Positions 26,497 through 35,862 of a stretch of DNA of 64,000 nucleotides are shown one piece after another. Made by a program: the position numbers and the translations under genes. Source of the stretch: an uncultured Paracoccaceae bacterium. Its GTDB lineage: Bacteria > Pseudomonadota > Alphaproteobacteria > Rhodobacterales > Rhodobacteraceae. The notes under the pieces are model-generated. The model was not told the origin of the DNA and did no database searches. It was given only the letters and a program-made list of their open reading frames with translations. How positions within the stretch are numbered: the stretch's first letter is position 1; each line of letters starts with the position of its first letter. Location of the stretch: assembly GCA_947489705.1 (NCBI GenBank), contig CANLEQ010000006.1:1-64000 (forward strand). Direction: 5' to 3'.

Positions 26497-27966
26497 TCAG
26501 CCGTGGTTGTTCACGATCGTCTTGATCGTGGAGAATTCGTGCAGTGCGGCGAAGCCCTTCTCGCGGCCGTGGCCGGACTTGCGAACGCCGCCGAAGGGCA
26601 GTTCCACCCCGCCGCCGGCGCCGTAGCCGTTGATGAAGACCTGACCGCAGCGCATGGCCTTGGCGACGCGCTGCTGGCGCCCTCCGTCGCGGGTCCAGAT
26701 CGCGGCGACGAGGCCGTATTCGGTCCCGTTGGCGATGGAGATGGCGTCCTTCTCGTCGTCGAAGGGAATGATGCTGAGGACGGGGCCGAACACCTCTTCC
26801 TGCGCGATCTTCGACTTGGGATCGCAGGGCCCGAAGATCGCGGGCGCGACGTAAAAGCCGTTTTCGGGCGCGCCGTCCTTGATCCTGCCGCGCGCCATCA
26901 GCGGGGCGTCGGCCTCGTCGATATAGGTCTCGACGCGGCTTTTCTGCTTGGCCGAGATCAGCGGCCCGAGCTTGGCGTCGTCGTGGTCCGAGGCCTCGGC
27001 GGAGACACCCTCGAACTGCGCCTTGAGCAGTCCGCAGACCTCGTCGAAGATTCCCCTCTGGATCAGCACGCGCGTTCCGGCCGAGCAGGTCTGGCCGCCG
27101 TTCTGGATCACGGCATTGACAAGAACCGGCAGTGCCGCGCCGAGATCGGCATCGTCGAACACGATCTGCGGCGACTTGCCGCCGAGCTCCAGCGTGCAGC
27201 CGATGAAGTTCCTCGCGGCGGACTGCTGGATGATCTGGCCGACTTCGGGCGAGCCGGTGAACGAGATGAAGTCTATGCCCGGATGATCGGCGAGCGCCTG
27301 GCCGGCCACCTCGCCGCGGCCCGTCACGATATTGATGGCGCCGGGCGGGAAGCCCAAATCGCAGGCCATCCTCGCGATGGCAAGCGCGGTCATGCAGGCA
27401 TCCTCGGCGGGTTTCAGCACGGTCGCGTTGCCCATGGCGAGCGCGGGCGCGACGGACCGGCCGAACATCTGCGCGGGGTAGTTCCAGGGGATGATGTGGC
27501 CCGTCACGCCATGGGGCTCGCGGTGCATCTCGACGTTGTAGCCCCGCTGGAACGGGATGACCTCGCCATGGACCTTGTCGGCGGCGCCGCCGTAATACTC
27601 GAAATACCGCGCCGTCACCTTCATGTCGGCACGCGCCTGGGTGATCGGCTTGCCGTTGTCGCGGGTCTCGAGCTGCGCGAGATCCTCGGCATTCTCCAGG
27701 ATCCTTTCCGACAGCCGGATCATGAGGCGGCCGCGTTCCGCCGCGGTAAGCTCGGACCAGGCGCCGCCCTCGAACGCGTCCCGCGCCGCCGCGACCGCGG
27801 CATCGATATCCGCCTTGTCGCTATCGGCGATGCGCGCGAAGACCTCGCCGTCGATCGGCGAGATCACGTCCATCTCGGCGCCGGAAGCGGCGGGCTTCCA
27901 TTCGCCACCGATGAGGTTCAGAGGCTCGGGAAGCGACAGGTTCGACATTTTCACGAAATCCTTCAT
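26497..27966 (-). CDS. NAD(P)-dependent aldehyde dehydrogenase
   Basis: The 489-residue ALDH is complete: IIPWNYPAQMFGRSVAPALAMGN, FTGSPEVGQ, catalytic Glu in LELGGKSPQIVFDDAD, catalytic Cys in NGGQTCSAGTRVLIQ, QEEVFGPVLSIIPF and the C-terminal ELPFGGVRKSGHGREKG. It is closest in style to betaine-aldehyde/aryl-aldehyde dehydrogenases. The ATG at 27966 (AAGGAG upstream, ATGA overlap with livF) is used; the 753-aa track ORF is extended by antisense sequence. Together with the zinc alcohol dehydrogenase and SDR it suggests stepwise oxidation of an imported alcohol to an acid. Confidence 0.92.
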   Translation of the reverse strand: MKDFVKMSNLSLPEPLNLIGGEWKPAASGAEMDVISPIDGEVFARIADSDKADIDAAVAAARDAFEGGAWSELTAAERGRLMIRLSERILENAEDLAQLETRDNGKPITQARADMKVTARYFEYYGGAADKVHGEVIPFQRGYNVEMHREPHGVTGHIIPWNYPAQMFGRSVAPALAMGNATVLKPAEDACMTALAIARMACDLGFPPGAINIVTGRGEVAGQALADHPGIDFISFTGSPEVGQIIQQSAARNFIGCTLELGGKSPQIVFDDADLGAALPVLVNAVIQNGGQTCSAGTRVLIQRGIFDEVCGLLKAQFEGVSAEASDHDDAKLGPLISAKQKSRVETYIDEADAPLMARGRIKDGAPENGFYVAPAIFGPCDPKSKIAQEEVFGPVLSIIPFDDEKDAISIANGTEYGLVAAIWTRDGGRQQRVAKAMRCGQVFINGYGAGGGVELPFGGVRKSGHGREKGFAALHEFSTIKTIVNNHG

Positions 27967-28646
27967 GCGGATTCTCCTTCTGTCTGGGGGGCACCTTCCG
28001 CGATCTCGCCGCGCTCGATGACGAGCGTGCGGTCCGCGAAACCGCGCAGGAGCGCGGGGTTGGATTCGGTAATGATCAGCGTGACCGAGCGGTCGCTGTC
28101 GCGCAGCGCACGCAGGGCCTCTGAATAGCGTTGGGCTAGCGCGGGGGCGAGGCCCTGGAACGGCTCGTCGAGCAGGACGAGCTTGCGGCCCAGCATCAAC
28201 GCGCGCGCAAGCGCCACCATCTTGCCCTGCCCGCCCGAGACCTGGCCGCCGGGCCGTCCCGCCATCTCGCGCAGTTCCGGCAGGATCTCGTAGGCCCGGT
28301 CGAGCCGCTTCTGCGTCTCGGCCTGGTCGAGGCCCGCCGCCTGCGCGGGCAGCAGGATGTTCTCCTCGACCGTGAAGGCGGAAAAGAGGCGGCGATCCTC
28401 GGGCGCGTAGCCGATCCCGAGGCCGGGGCGCTTCGGCGGATGCAGCGTATCGATGCGCTTCCCGTCGAAACGGATCTCGCCGGTCGTGCGGGTGAAGCCC
28501 ATGATCGTGCGCAGGAACGTGGTCTTGCCGGCACCGTTGCGGCCGATCATGGCGACCGTCTGCGATTGCGGGATCTCGACATCGAGGCCGCGCAGGATCG
28601 GAATGATGCCGATCGAGGCGCTGACGTCCTTGAACGACAGCATCAT
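27963..28646 (-). CDS. livF: Branched-chain-amino-acid-type ABC transporter ATPase (LivF)
   Basis: This 227-residue ATPase of the LivF family has Walker A GRNGAGKTT, IGYAPEDRRLFSAFTVEENILL, signature VSGGQGKMVALAR and Walker B LVLLDEPFQGLAP. It is somewhat shorter than LivG, as usual. The start is at the first of two consecutive ATGs at 28646, with the upstream livG stop overlapping. It pairs with LivG in the importer. The Liv label describes the transporter class; the real substrate need not be an amino acid. Confidence 0.9.
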   Translation of the reverse strand: MMLSFKDVSASIGIIPILRGLDVEIPQSQTVAMIGRNGAGKTTFLRTIMGFTRTTGEIRFDGKRIDTLHPPKRPGLGIGYAPEDRRLFSAFTVEENILLPAQAAGLDQAETQKRLDRAYEILPELREMAGRPGGQVSGGQGKMVALARALMLGRKLVLLDEPFQGLAPALAQRYSEALRALRDSDRSVTLIITESNPALLRGFADRTLVIERGEIAEGAPQTEGESA

Positions 28647-29395
28647 GCGATCTCCTCGCCGATGACGTCGCGGATGACGTCGGGATGTTCGAGAACCTCC
28701 GAGGGCGTGCCCCTGAGCTGCACGTTGCCGGCATTCCACACGGCGACCTCGTCGGCATAGGTCTGCACGATCGACATGTCGTGCTCGACGAAGACCGAGG
28801 TGACGTTCGCCTCCGAGAGGGCCTTGATCAGAATCTCCATGATCTCGTCCTTCTGCGACGAGGCGACGCCGGATGTCGGCTCGTCCATGAGAAGGAGCCG
28901 GGGCTTGAGCGCGAGGGCGACCGCGATGTCGATGAGCTTGCGCTCGCCTTCGGACAATTCCACGACGACGCGGTCGGCCACGTCGGCGCAGTTCACCATG
29001 TCGAGCAGATGCATCATCTCGTCGCGCGCATCGATCCCGTGCATCGAACGCAGCGGGTTGCGCAGACCGTCGCGTGCGGAGGCCGCGATCAGCAGGTTCT
29101 CGAGCGCGGTATGCTCGGTGAAGAGCTGCGGGATCTGGAAGGCGCGGGCCACGCCGCGGGTGACGATCTTGCGCGGCGGCAGCCTGGTGATGTCCTCCCC
29201 CTCGAAATGGACGCTGCCCGCGCTCGGCTTGATCCAGCCCGAGCAGATGTTGAGGAACGTGGTCTTGCCGGCCCCGTTCGGACCGATGATGGCGAGGTTG
29301 CGGCCCGCCTCGATCTTGAGCGAGACGTGGTCGGCCGCGGTGACGCCGCCGAACCTGATGACCAGATCGCGGGTTTCGAGAAGCGGTTCGGTCAC
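28643..29395 (-). CDS. livG: Branched-chain-amino-acid-type ABC transporter ATPase (LivG)
   Basis: The 250-residue LivG-family ATPase has Walker A GPNGAGKTT, RGVARAFQIPQLFTEHTALENL, signature LSEGERKLIDIA, Walker B LLLMDEPTSGV and switch region VFVEHDMSIV. The C-terminal GTPSEVLEHPDVIRDVIG is typical of LivG. No suitable ATG exists. The GTG at 29395 forms a GTGA overlap with the livM stop and aligns with the family N-terminus (VTEPLLETRDLVIRFGGVTA). Confidence 0.91.
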   Translation of the reverse strand: MTEPLLETRDLVIRFGGVTAADHVSLKIEAGRNLAIIGPNGAGKTTFLNICSGWIKPSAGSVHFEGEDITRLPPRKIVTRGVARAFQIPQLFTEHTALENLLIAASARDGLRNPLRSMHGIDARDEMMHLLDMVNCADVADRVVVELSEGERKLIDIAVALALKPRLLLMDEPTSGVASSQKDEIMEILIKALSEANVTSVFVEHDMSIVQTYADEVAVWNAGNVQLRGTPSEVLEHPDVIRDVIGEEIA

Positions 29396-30378
29396 GAGGT
29401 GCCCTTTCCGCGGGCGAAGACGCGCTCGAAGATGCCGATGATCCCCCCCGGTGCGAAGAGGATGATGACCAGCAGGAACGCGCCCAGCAGCATCTGCCAG
29501 ACGTCGCCCGCATAGGCCGAGGCATAGGTACGCACGAATTCGTAGATGAGCGCCCCGAGGAACGCGCCCCGCACCGAACCGGCACCCCCCAGCACCGCGA
29601 TGAACACCATCTCGGCCGAACGCACCCACCAGACGTATTCCGGGGTCACGACCCCTTGCGCCGTGGCCATGAGGATGCCCCCCACCCCGCAGAGCGCCGC
29701 CGACAGCAGGTATCCCGACAGCATCGCGCGGCGTGGCGAGATCCCGAGATATTCGAGCCGCGTCTCGTTCGTCTTGATCGTCTGGAAGAGCTGTCCGACG
29801 GGCGAGGCGAACCACCGGATGGTGAACCAGCCCAGCCCCACGACCAGCACGATGGCGGTGTAGTAGAGAAACAGCTCGAACGCGTCGCGCCCGAGTTCCA
29901 TCCCGAGGACCGTGGGACGCGTCAGCCTGATGCCGTCGGCCCCGCCGGTGATATGGTAGAACTTCTCGAGGATCGACCAGAAGATCATCGAGAAGGCGAG
30001 GTTGAGCATCCCGAAGAAGATCCCCCGGTACCGCACCACGAAGAGCCCGACGACGAGGCCGGCAAGAGCGGCGCCGAGCGTTCCGGCGATCAGGATCCCG
30101 AAGAAATCCATCCCCGGAACGGAGGCCATGACGAAGGCACCGATATAGGCCGAGATCCCGAAGAAGAGCGCGTGCCCGAACGAGACCTGGCCTGCGCGCA
30201 GCAGCACGGTGACCCCGACCACCGCCAGCCCCTTGGCCAGCGCGAAGTTGACGAGCAGTTGCAGGTTGGGCGCGAGAAACGGCACCGCGGCGAGCAGCAC
30301 GACGCCGGCGATCCAGAGGAGCGACAAGGCGGCGGGCGAGGATCCGGTCGCGGGTGCGGTTGTGGTGACGGACGACAT
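29392..30378 (-). CDS. livM: Branched-chain-amino-acid-type ABC permease (LivM)
   Basis: The 328-residue membrane protein has about nine or ten helices and LivM signatures: LLRAGQVSFGHALFFGISAYIGAF, FVVRYRGIFFGMLNLAFSMIFW, GGADGIRLTRP, RLEYLGISPRRAMLSGYLLSAALCGVGGILMA and VLGGAGSVRGAFLGALIYEFV. It is encoded 10 bp after livH and overlaps livG. It would pair with LivH as the transmembrane heterodimer. Confidence 0.92.
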   Translation of the reverse strand: MSSVTTTAPATGSSPAALSLLWIAGVVLLAAVPFLAPNLQLLVNFALAKGLAVVGVTVLLRAGQVSFGHALFFGISAYIGAFVMASVPGMDFFGILIAGTLGAALAGLVVGLFVVRYRGIFFGMLNLAFSMIFWSILEKFYHITGGADGIRLTRPTVLGMELGRDAFELFLYYTAIVLVVGLGWFTIRWFASPVGQLFQTIKTNETRLEYLGISPRRAMLSGYLLSAALCGVGGILMATAQGVVTPEYVWWVRSAEMVFIAVLGGAGSVRGAFLGALIYEFVRTYASAYAGDVWQMLLGAFLLVIILFAPGGIIGIFERVFARGKGTS

Positions 30379-30388
30379 CGACCCTCCT

Positions 30389-31294
30389 TCAGATCTTGCG
30401 GGCGGCGGGGCTGCCGAAGAGGCCCTCCGGCCGGACGAGAAGCACCAGCACCATGATGAGATAGGGTACGAGCACCGCCACCTCGGGCCAGATATAGATG
30501 GCGAAGGACCGGCCCATCCCGATCATCAGCGCGGCGATCGCCGCACCCTCGATCTGGCCCAGCCCGGCCGTGGCGACGACGGCGAAGGACAGGACGATCA
30601 TGTCCGCGCCCATGCCCGGAAGGATCGACGTGGTGGGCGAGGCAAGCGCGCCGCCGAGGCCCGCGAGAATCGCCCCCATCACGAAGGTCAGCAGAAACAC
30701 CCTGTCGGCGTCGATGCCGATCGATTGCGCGGCCTCGCGGTCCTCGGTCGTCGCGGTGATGAGCTTGCCCGTCACCGTGCGCCGCAGAAAGAACCGCAGG
30801 CCGACCAGCAGGGTCAGCGCCACGAGCGGCAGCAGGATCAACTGGTAGACGGTATAGGTCACGCCGAAGACCGTGACATTGCCGAGCGCGCGCAAGGCCT
30901 GCGCCTCGAAATAGGGCTGCGTTCCCCAGACGAGACGCTGCACGTCCTCGAGGATCATGAAGACCGCAAAGGTCACCAGAAGCTGCAGCACCTCGGGCTT
31001 GTCGTAGATCCGTCGCAGCAGCAGGTATTCCACCGGCCCGCCGATCAGCACGCCCACGAGGATCGCCGAGACGATCATCAGCGGAAAGGCGAGGATCGGC
31101 GCCGCCCCCAAGGCGAGGACCCACCCGACCAGCGAAACGGTCGCGTAGGCGCCGATGGCGTAGAGCGATCCATGCGCCACGTTGAGGATCCGCATCACGC
31201 CGAAGATCAGCGTGAGACCCAGCGCCACGATGAAGACCAGCGCGGCGTAGGACACCCCGTCGAAGAGCGCCAGCAGGAAAGTCGTCAGGTTCAT
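30389..31294 (-). CDS. livH: Branched-chain-amino-acid-type ABC permease (LivH)
   Basis: The 301-residue LivH-family permease has FDGVSYAALVFIVALGLTLIFGVMRILNVAHGSLYAIGAY, GVLIGGPVEYLLLRRIY, DREAAQSIGIDADRVFLLTFVMGAILAGLGGALASP and GLGQIEGAAIAALMIGMG. The N-terminus and overall length are canonical. It lies 59 bp downstream of the binding-protein gene and is the first membrane subunit gene of the importer. Confidence 0.92.
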   Translation of the reverse strand: MNLTTFLLALFDGVSYAALVFIVALGLTLIFGVMRILNVAHGSLYAIGAYATVSLVGWVLALGAAPILAFPLMIVSAILVGVLIGGPVEYLLLRRIYDKPEVLQLLVTFAVFMILEDVQRLVWGTQPYFEAQALRALGNVTVFGVTYTVYQLILLPLVALTLLVGLRFFLRRTVTGKLITATTEDREAAQSIGIDADRVFLLTFVMGAILAGLGGALASPTTSILPGMGADMIVLSFAVVATAGLGQIEGAAIAALMIGMGRSFAIYIWPEVAVLVPYLIMVLVLLVRPEGLFGSPAARKI

Positions 31295-31353
31295 GCAAGA
31301 AGCCCGTCAGATAGCGAAACGAGGGGCGCGCGCCGGCACGCCCCTCCCCGGTC

Positions 31354-32643
31354 TCAGTTCTCGAACGTGGTCGGCTCGATCTCGTCGACGAATTCGGGGC
31401 CGAGCGTCTCGATCCAGTCGGTCGAGACCTCGCCCACCGGCGCGGTGAGTTCCGCGCCGTCGAAGATCATGATGTTCTCGAGCGTGGCGAAGGGATAGTC
31501 GCCATTCTGCGCCGACGTGCCCATCAGCTGCGCCTCGATGCCCTGATTGTCCTCGCGGATCGTCACCGGGCGGCCGAGACCCTGGAATTCGAGACCGTCC
31601 ATCGCGGCGAGCACCTGCTCCTGGCTCGGCCATTCGACGCCGTTCTCCTCGATCGCCTTGGTATAGGCGGCCTCGAGCGCGGCGAGCGCCTGGCTCGCAT
31701 GGAAGACCGAATAGACGGTGATGTTGCCGGTCTGGTCCTCGTATTGCGACATGAAAGACTTGAAATCCTCGTCGTCGCGGCGTTCGGGGTGCAGGAAGTA
31801 GTGATCGCCCCGCGCCCCCACGATCTGACCCGGCGGCAGCGCCGATCCGAGCCGTTCGAGCGACGATTCCGCCAGCGGCAGCACGAAGGTCGAGTTGTTC
31901 ATCAGACCCCGCTGCGAGGCCTGCTGCACGAAGGTGTCGAGATCGCCGCCCCACGAGGTCGAGAGTACGACATCGGGTTGCAACGCCTGCAGGCGCGAGA
32001 TCTCCGTCGAATAGTCGGGCGCGCCGAAGGCGGGAAAGAACTCGCCCACGATCTCGACATCGGGTTTGAACTGCATGAGCGCGGTGCGGAAGATGTCCCA
32101 GCTGTCGCGGCCCCAGGCATAATCCTGGTTCACCACCGCGAGGGTCTCGAAATCCGGCTGTGTCTTCAGAAGATATATGACGGCGGCCAGCATCTCGGGC
32201 GTGGCGTTTGCCTGCGTGCGGAAGACATAGTCGTAATCCGCCTCTTCGAAGATCCTCTGGGTGCCGCAATCCCACATGAAGTTGATGACCTCGAGATCCT
32301 CGGCCAGCGGCGCAAGCGTCTGGCAATTGCCCGACGAGATCGAGGCGAACATGACCTCGGCGCCGCCTTGCTCGACCGCGCGGCGGAACTCGGATGTCAG
32401 CGCCTCGGCGCCCGCGCCTTCGTCGATATAGCTCACCTCGACGGGCACGCCGTTGATGCCGCCCTCGTCGTTGAGGTTCTGCACCATGATGTCCATCGCG
32501 TCGCGCGCGGGCACGCCGAAGACGGAGGCCGGGCCCGTCAGGAAGGTGGTCATCCCGACCTTCAGGCTGTCGGGCTTGTCCTGCGCGAACGCGCCCATCG
32601 GCAGGGCGGCGCAGAGCGCCGTGGTTGCGATCAGTTTCTTCAT
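31354..32643 (-). CDS. Liv-type ABC transporter substrate-binding protein
   Basis: The 429-residue protein has signal peptide KKLIATTALCAALPMGAFAQ and a type-1 periplasmic-binding fold with LKVGMTTFLTGPASVFGVPARDAMDI, LNDEGGINGVPVEVSYID, YDYVFRTQANATPEMLAAVI and VNQDYAWGRDSWDIF. The start is ATG 32643. It carries Cys in GNCQTL and WDCGTQ, a possible disulfide. It follows the secreted cyclase-family gene by 25 bp. Relatives bind aromatic acids, amides and amino acids; the ligand is undetermined. Confidence 0.9.
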   Translation of the reverse strand: MKKLIATTALCAALPMGAFAQDKPDSLKVGMTTFLTGPASVFGVPARDAMDIMVQNLNDEGGINGVPVEVSYIDEGAGAEALTSEFRRAVEQGGAEVMFASISSGNCQTLAPLAEDLEVINFMWDCGTQRIFEEADYDYVFRTQANATPEMLAAVIYLLKTQPDFETLAVVNQDYAWGRDSWDIFRTALMQFKPDVEIVGEFFPAFGAPDYSTEISRLQALQPDVVLSTSWGGDLDTFVQQASQRGLMNNSTFVLPLAESSLERLGSALPPGQIVGARGDHYFLHPERRDDEDFKSFMSQYEDQTGNITVYSVFHASQALAALEAAYTKAIEENGVEWPSQEQVLAAMDGLEFQGLGRPVTIREDNQGIEAQLMGTSAQNGDYPFATLENIMIFDGAELTAPVGEVSTDWIETLGPEFVDEIEPTTFEN

Positions 32644-32668
32644 GTCGTCTCCTCCCAAAGACAATCGA

Positions 32669-33631
32669 TCAGCGGATCGCGATCGGATTGATGATCATCT
32701 GCACGGCGCCCTGCAACCGCGCCTGGCCGAGCACGAAGAGGAATTCGTGGGCATCGTCGGCCGCGAGTTCGCGGGTTTCCATGTTCTCGAGCATGTAGAT
32801 GCCGTGCTCGGGCTGGAGGATCTGGTGGACACGGAACGCCTGCCCTTCTTCCTCGGGCGGCACAACCTCCATGCCCCAGGTATCGGCGCCGACCGCCATG
32901 ACACCGATTTCCGCGAGGTATTCGGCGCCGCTCACGCCCACGCCGGGCTCGACCGAGCCGAACCGCTCGAGGTCCTGGTTCTCGCCGTCGAGCAGCTCCA
33001 TCCAGTTCGAGTGGAAGAGCACGATGTCGCCCTCGCGGATCTCGACGCCCTGCGCTTCGGCGGCGGCCCGGATGTCCTCCTCGGTATAGGCGGTGCCCTC
33101 CTCGACCATGTCGACGCCGTAATGCTCGGTCATGTCGAGCAGCACGCCGCGCCCGACGAGACCCGGCAGGTTTTCCAGCCCCAACTCCGTCAGGCCCGAG
33201 GCGGGGGCGAAATCCTCGTAGGTCCGGCCGCCGTAATAGACGTGATCGACGCCGGCATGGCCGAGGCCGTCGATCTGCGGCCCGATGCCCAGCCAGCCCA
33301 TGAAGATGTCGTCGTTGTAGGTGAAATCGTTGTCGCCGAGCCCGCTATTGTCGGTCTGGCCCGGCTGCACGATCGTCAGGCTGAGGCTGCGCGGCGGAAA
33401 GGCGGGCGTGTCTGGCCCCACCACGATGCCGAGGCTGTAGACCTTGCCCGTGGTCACCAGCTCCGTCGCGGCCAGGACGCTTTCGTCGGTCATCAGGTTG
33501 GCCGCGCCGATCTGGTCGTCGGGGCCCCAGCGACCCTCGCCCAGGTCGGGGGCCTGGTCCTGCGCGAAGGCGGTTCCAACCCCGAGGGATATGACAAATG
33601 CAGTAGCCGAAATTGCGATTCGTGACGTCAT
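32669..33631 (-). CDS. Secreted cyclase-family (PF04199-type) metal-dependent hydrolase
   Basis: The 320-residue protein starts with a Sec signal (IAISATAFVISLGVGTAFAQ), so it is periplasmic. The rest resembles the cyclase family that includes kynurenine formamidase: GRWGPDDQIGAANLMTDESVLAAT, the metal-motif region PQIDGLGHAGVDH, GVLLDMTEHYGVD, LFHSNWMEL and the C-terminal GARLQGA-type end. The motif is the Gln-containing GxQxDGxxH form rather than HxGTHxDxPxH, as in a large alphaproteobacterial subgroup. It is first in the importer operon, so it may hydrolyse a lactone or amide before uptake of the product. Confidence 0.82.
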   Translation of the reverse strand: MTSRIAISATAFVISLGVGTAFAQDQAPDLGEGRWGPDDQIGAANLMTDESVLAATELVTTGKVYSLGIVVGPDTPAFPPRSLSLTIVQPGQTDNSGLGDNDFTYNDDIFMGWLGIGPQIDGLGHAGVDHVYYGGRTYEDFAPASGLTELGLENLPGLVGRGVLLDMTEHYGVDMVEEGTAYTEEDIRAAAEAQGVEIREGDIVLFHSNWMELLDGENQDLERFGSVEPGVGVSGAEYLAEIGVMAVGADTWGMEVVPPEEEGQAFRVHQILQPEHGIYMLENMETRELAADDAHEFLFVLGQARLQGAVQMIINPIAIR

Positions 33632-33796
33632 CTCGATGCTCCTCCCAAAGCGTGGACGGAATCGTATGAGAGCCGGGGCGCCACCACAAATAGCTTGCCG
33701 GTATCCCGGTCATAGCTTTTTGGTATCGCCGCCCCGCAGGCTTGCGTATCGTGGCACGACGGCGGGATGCCGGGCCGGATCGAGGGAGGACGGGCG

Positions 33797-34921
33797 ATGA
33801 GGATCGAAGCAGCGGTCTACGAAGGACGCGGGGTAGAAAAGGATTTCGAGGCGCAGCGCGCGCTCAACGTGCGCGAGGTCGATCTCGAGGGCCCCGGACG
33901 CGGAGAGGTGCTGATCCGCATCGCGGCGGCAGGCGTCTGTCATTCCGACCTGTCGGTGATCAACGGAACAAGGCCCCGCCCCGCCCCGATGGTTCTGGGG
34001 CACGAGGCGTCGGGATTCGTCGAAGCGGTGGGGCCCGGCATCGACGACCTCGCGCCGGGCGACCACGTCGTGTGCATCTTCGGCCCCGGCTGCGGCGAAT
34101 GCACGCCCTGCGCCGAAGGCAGGCCCGCGCTCTGCACCCGTGCGGCCAGGCACCACGGCGTGGGCGAGCTCATGACCGGGCACCGGCGCCTGTCGATGGA
34201 CGGCGCGCCGGTCAACCACCATGTCGGCGTTTCGGCCTTCGCCACGCATGCCGTTCTTGCGCGCAAGTCGCTGGTCAAGGTCGAGGCCGACATCGACCCC
34301 GAGATCTCGGCGCTCTTTTCCTGCGCGATGCTGACCGGGGCGGGCGCTGTCTTCAACACGGCCCGCGTGACGCCGGGCAGCAAGGTCGCGGTGATCGGCC
34401 TCGGCGGGGTCGGCCTCTCGGCGGTTCTGGGCGCGCTTGCGGCCGGCGCGGGTCAGGTCATCGCGATTGATCCCTTCGCGTCGAAATGCGAAACCGCCAC
34501 GCAGATGGGCGCGACCCATACGATCGAGGCGGGCGACGACACGGCGCAGGCGGTGCGCGATCTGACCGGCGGCGGCGTCGATTTCGCGATCGAGCTGGCC
34601 GGATCCGTGAAGGCGCTCGAGACGGCCTATCACTGCACCTGCCGGGGCGGCACGACCGTCACGGCCGGCCTGCCCCATCCCGAGGCGCGCATGTCGCTCG
34701 ACGCGCTGAAACTGGTGGCCGAGGAGCGCACCCTCAAGGGCAGCTATATCGGTTCCTGCGTTCCGCAGCGCGACCTGCCGCGGATGTTCTCGCTGCACGC
34801 GCAAGGCAAGCTGCCGGTCGAGAAGATGCTGACGCATCGCCTGAAACTGCCCGAGATCAACGCGGCGATGGACCGGCTCGACGACGGCACCGCGATCCGC
34901 CAGATCGTCACCTTCGACTGA
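33797..34921 (+). CDS. Zinc-dependent alcohol dehydrogenase (MDR superfamily)
   Basis: The 374-residue medium-chain dehydrogenase has catalytic-zinc ligands in GVCHSD and GHEASG, a complete structural-zinc four-Cys site (CGECTPC...LC), and a Rossmann motif GLGGVGLSAVLG followed by AIDPFASKCETA, an Asp indicating NAD(H). The class III/long-chain organisation suggests aryl- or formaldehyde-type alcohol dehydrogenases. The ATG at 33797 is preceded by GAGGGAGGA; the track start 33767 has none. It is divergent from the cyclase-Liv operon across 165 bp and 14 bp upstream of the LysR gene, so it should act in the same pathway. Confidence 0.9.
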   Translation: MRIEAAVYEGRGVEKDFEAQRALNVREVDLEGPGRGEVLIRIAAAGVCHSDLSVINGTRPRPAPMVLGHEASGFVEAVGPGIDDLAPGDHVVCIFGPGCGECTPCAEGRPALCTRAARHHGVGELMTGHRRLSMDGAPVNHHVGVSAFATHAVLARKSLVKVEADIDPEISALFSCAMLTGAGAVFNTARVTPGSKVAVIGLGGVGLSAVLGALAAGAGQVIAIDPFASKCETATQMGATHTIEAGDDTAQAVRDLTGGGVDFAIELAGSVKALETAYHCTCRGGTTVTAGLPHPEARMSLDALKLVAEERTLKGSYIGSCVPQRDLPRMFSLHAQGKLPVEKMLTHRLKLPEINAAMDRLDDGTAIRQIVTFD

Positions 34922-34935
34922 ACGGACGCTGCGCG

Positions 34936-35862
34936 ATGGACATCCGGCACCTGCGCTATTTCCTCGCCATCGCCGAGGCGCCGTCGATCTCGGCCGCGGC
35001 GCAGGCGATCGGCGTGGCGCAACCCTCGCTCTCGCAGCACCTGCACCGGATGGAGGCCGAGCTGGCGGTCAAGCTGGTCGAACGATCGGCGCGGGGAACG
35101 CAGCTTACCGACGAGGGGCGCATCCTGGTCGAACATGCCCGCGAGATCTGCGGCAGCCTCGAACGCTGCATCGCCGACATGCGGGAACTCGGCGGTGGCA
35201 TCCGCGGCCGGGTGGGCTTCGGGATGCCGCCCTCGTGCTCGATGATCATGTCGGTTCCGCTCGCCGAAACCGTCCGGTTGGAGCTGCCCGGAGTGCGCCT
35301 GCGCGCGGTCGAGACGATGAGCGGCTACCTCAAGGCATGGCTGCTCGACGGTACGGTCGATATCGCTTTTCTCTACGATCTCAAGGACATGCCCGGGGCG
35401 ATCTCGACACACGTCCTGAACGAGGAGCTGTTCTTCTATTCCGCGCCCGATGCGTGGCCGCTCGGAACGCCGCCCGGCGCGCCGGTCCCGCTCGCCGCCT
35501 TGCAGGGCCTCGAAATGATCCTGCCCTCGGCCGGATTGCGCAGCCTGATCGAGGATTTCTGCGCCAGCAACGACGTGCGCCTGAATGTCGTGATCGAGAT
35601 GGACGCGATGACCCAGATCAAGGAACTCGTCGCGCGCGGCTCGGGCTATACGATCTTCGCGCCCGTCGCCGCACAGGATTTCGTCAAGCGGGGCGAGCTC
35701 CTGCGGGCGCCGATCGTGCAGCCGACGATGACCCGTCCGGTCCACCTCGTGCGCAGCCCCGTCGGTGTCACGACACGGGCCTGCCGCGCGGTCGAGACGG
35801 CGACGCTCGACGTGGCCCGCGAACTGGTCCGCCGCGGGATCTGGGAGGGGGTGCTAGTCTGA
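34936..35862 (+). CDS. LysR-family regulator, probable controller of the Liv/ADH cluster
   Basis: This 308-residue LysR protein has the HTH IRHLRYFLAIAEAPSISAAAQAIGVAQPSLSQHLHRMEAEL and an effector domain with GRVGFGMPPSCSMIMSVPLAE and ALQGLEMILPS, resembling the NAC/CbL-like branch that controls catabolic genes. It is co-directional with the alcohol dehydrogenase, 14 bp downstream, and a divergent promoter region lies just beyond, the usual position of a LysR target. It converges with the FAS1-like hydratase gene with a 9-bp overlap. Confidence 0.88.
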   Translation: MDIRHLRYFLAIAEAPSISAAAQAIGVAQPSLSQHLHRMEAELAVKLVERSARGTQLTDEGRILVEHAREICGSLERCIADMRELGGGIRGRVGFGMPPSCSMIMSVPLAETVRLELPGVRLRAVETMSGYLKAWLLDGTVDIAFLYDLKDMPGAISTHVLNEELFFYSAPDAWPLGTPPGAPVPLAALQGLEMILPSAGLRSLIEDFCASNDVRLNVVIEMDAMTQIKELVARGSGYTIFAPVAAQDFVKRGELLRAPIVQPTMTRPVHLVRSPVGVTTRACRAVETATLDVARELVRRGIWEGVLV

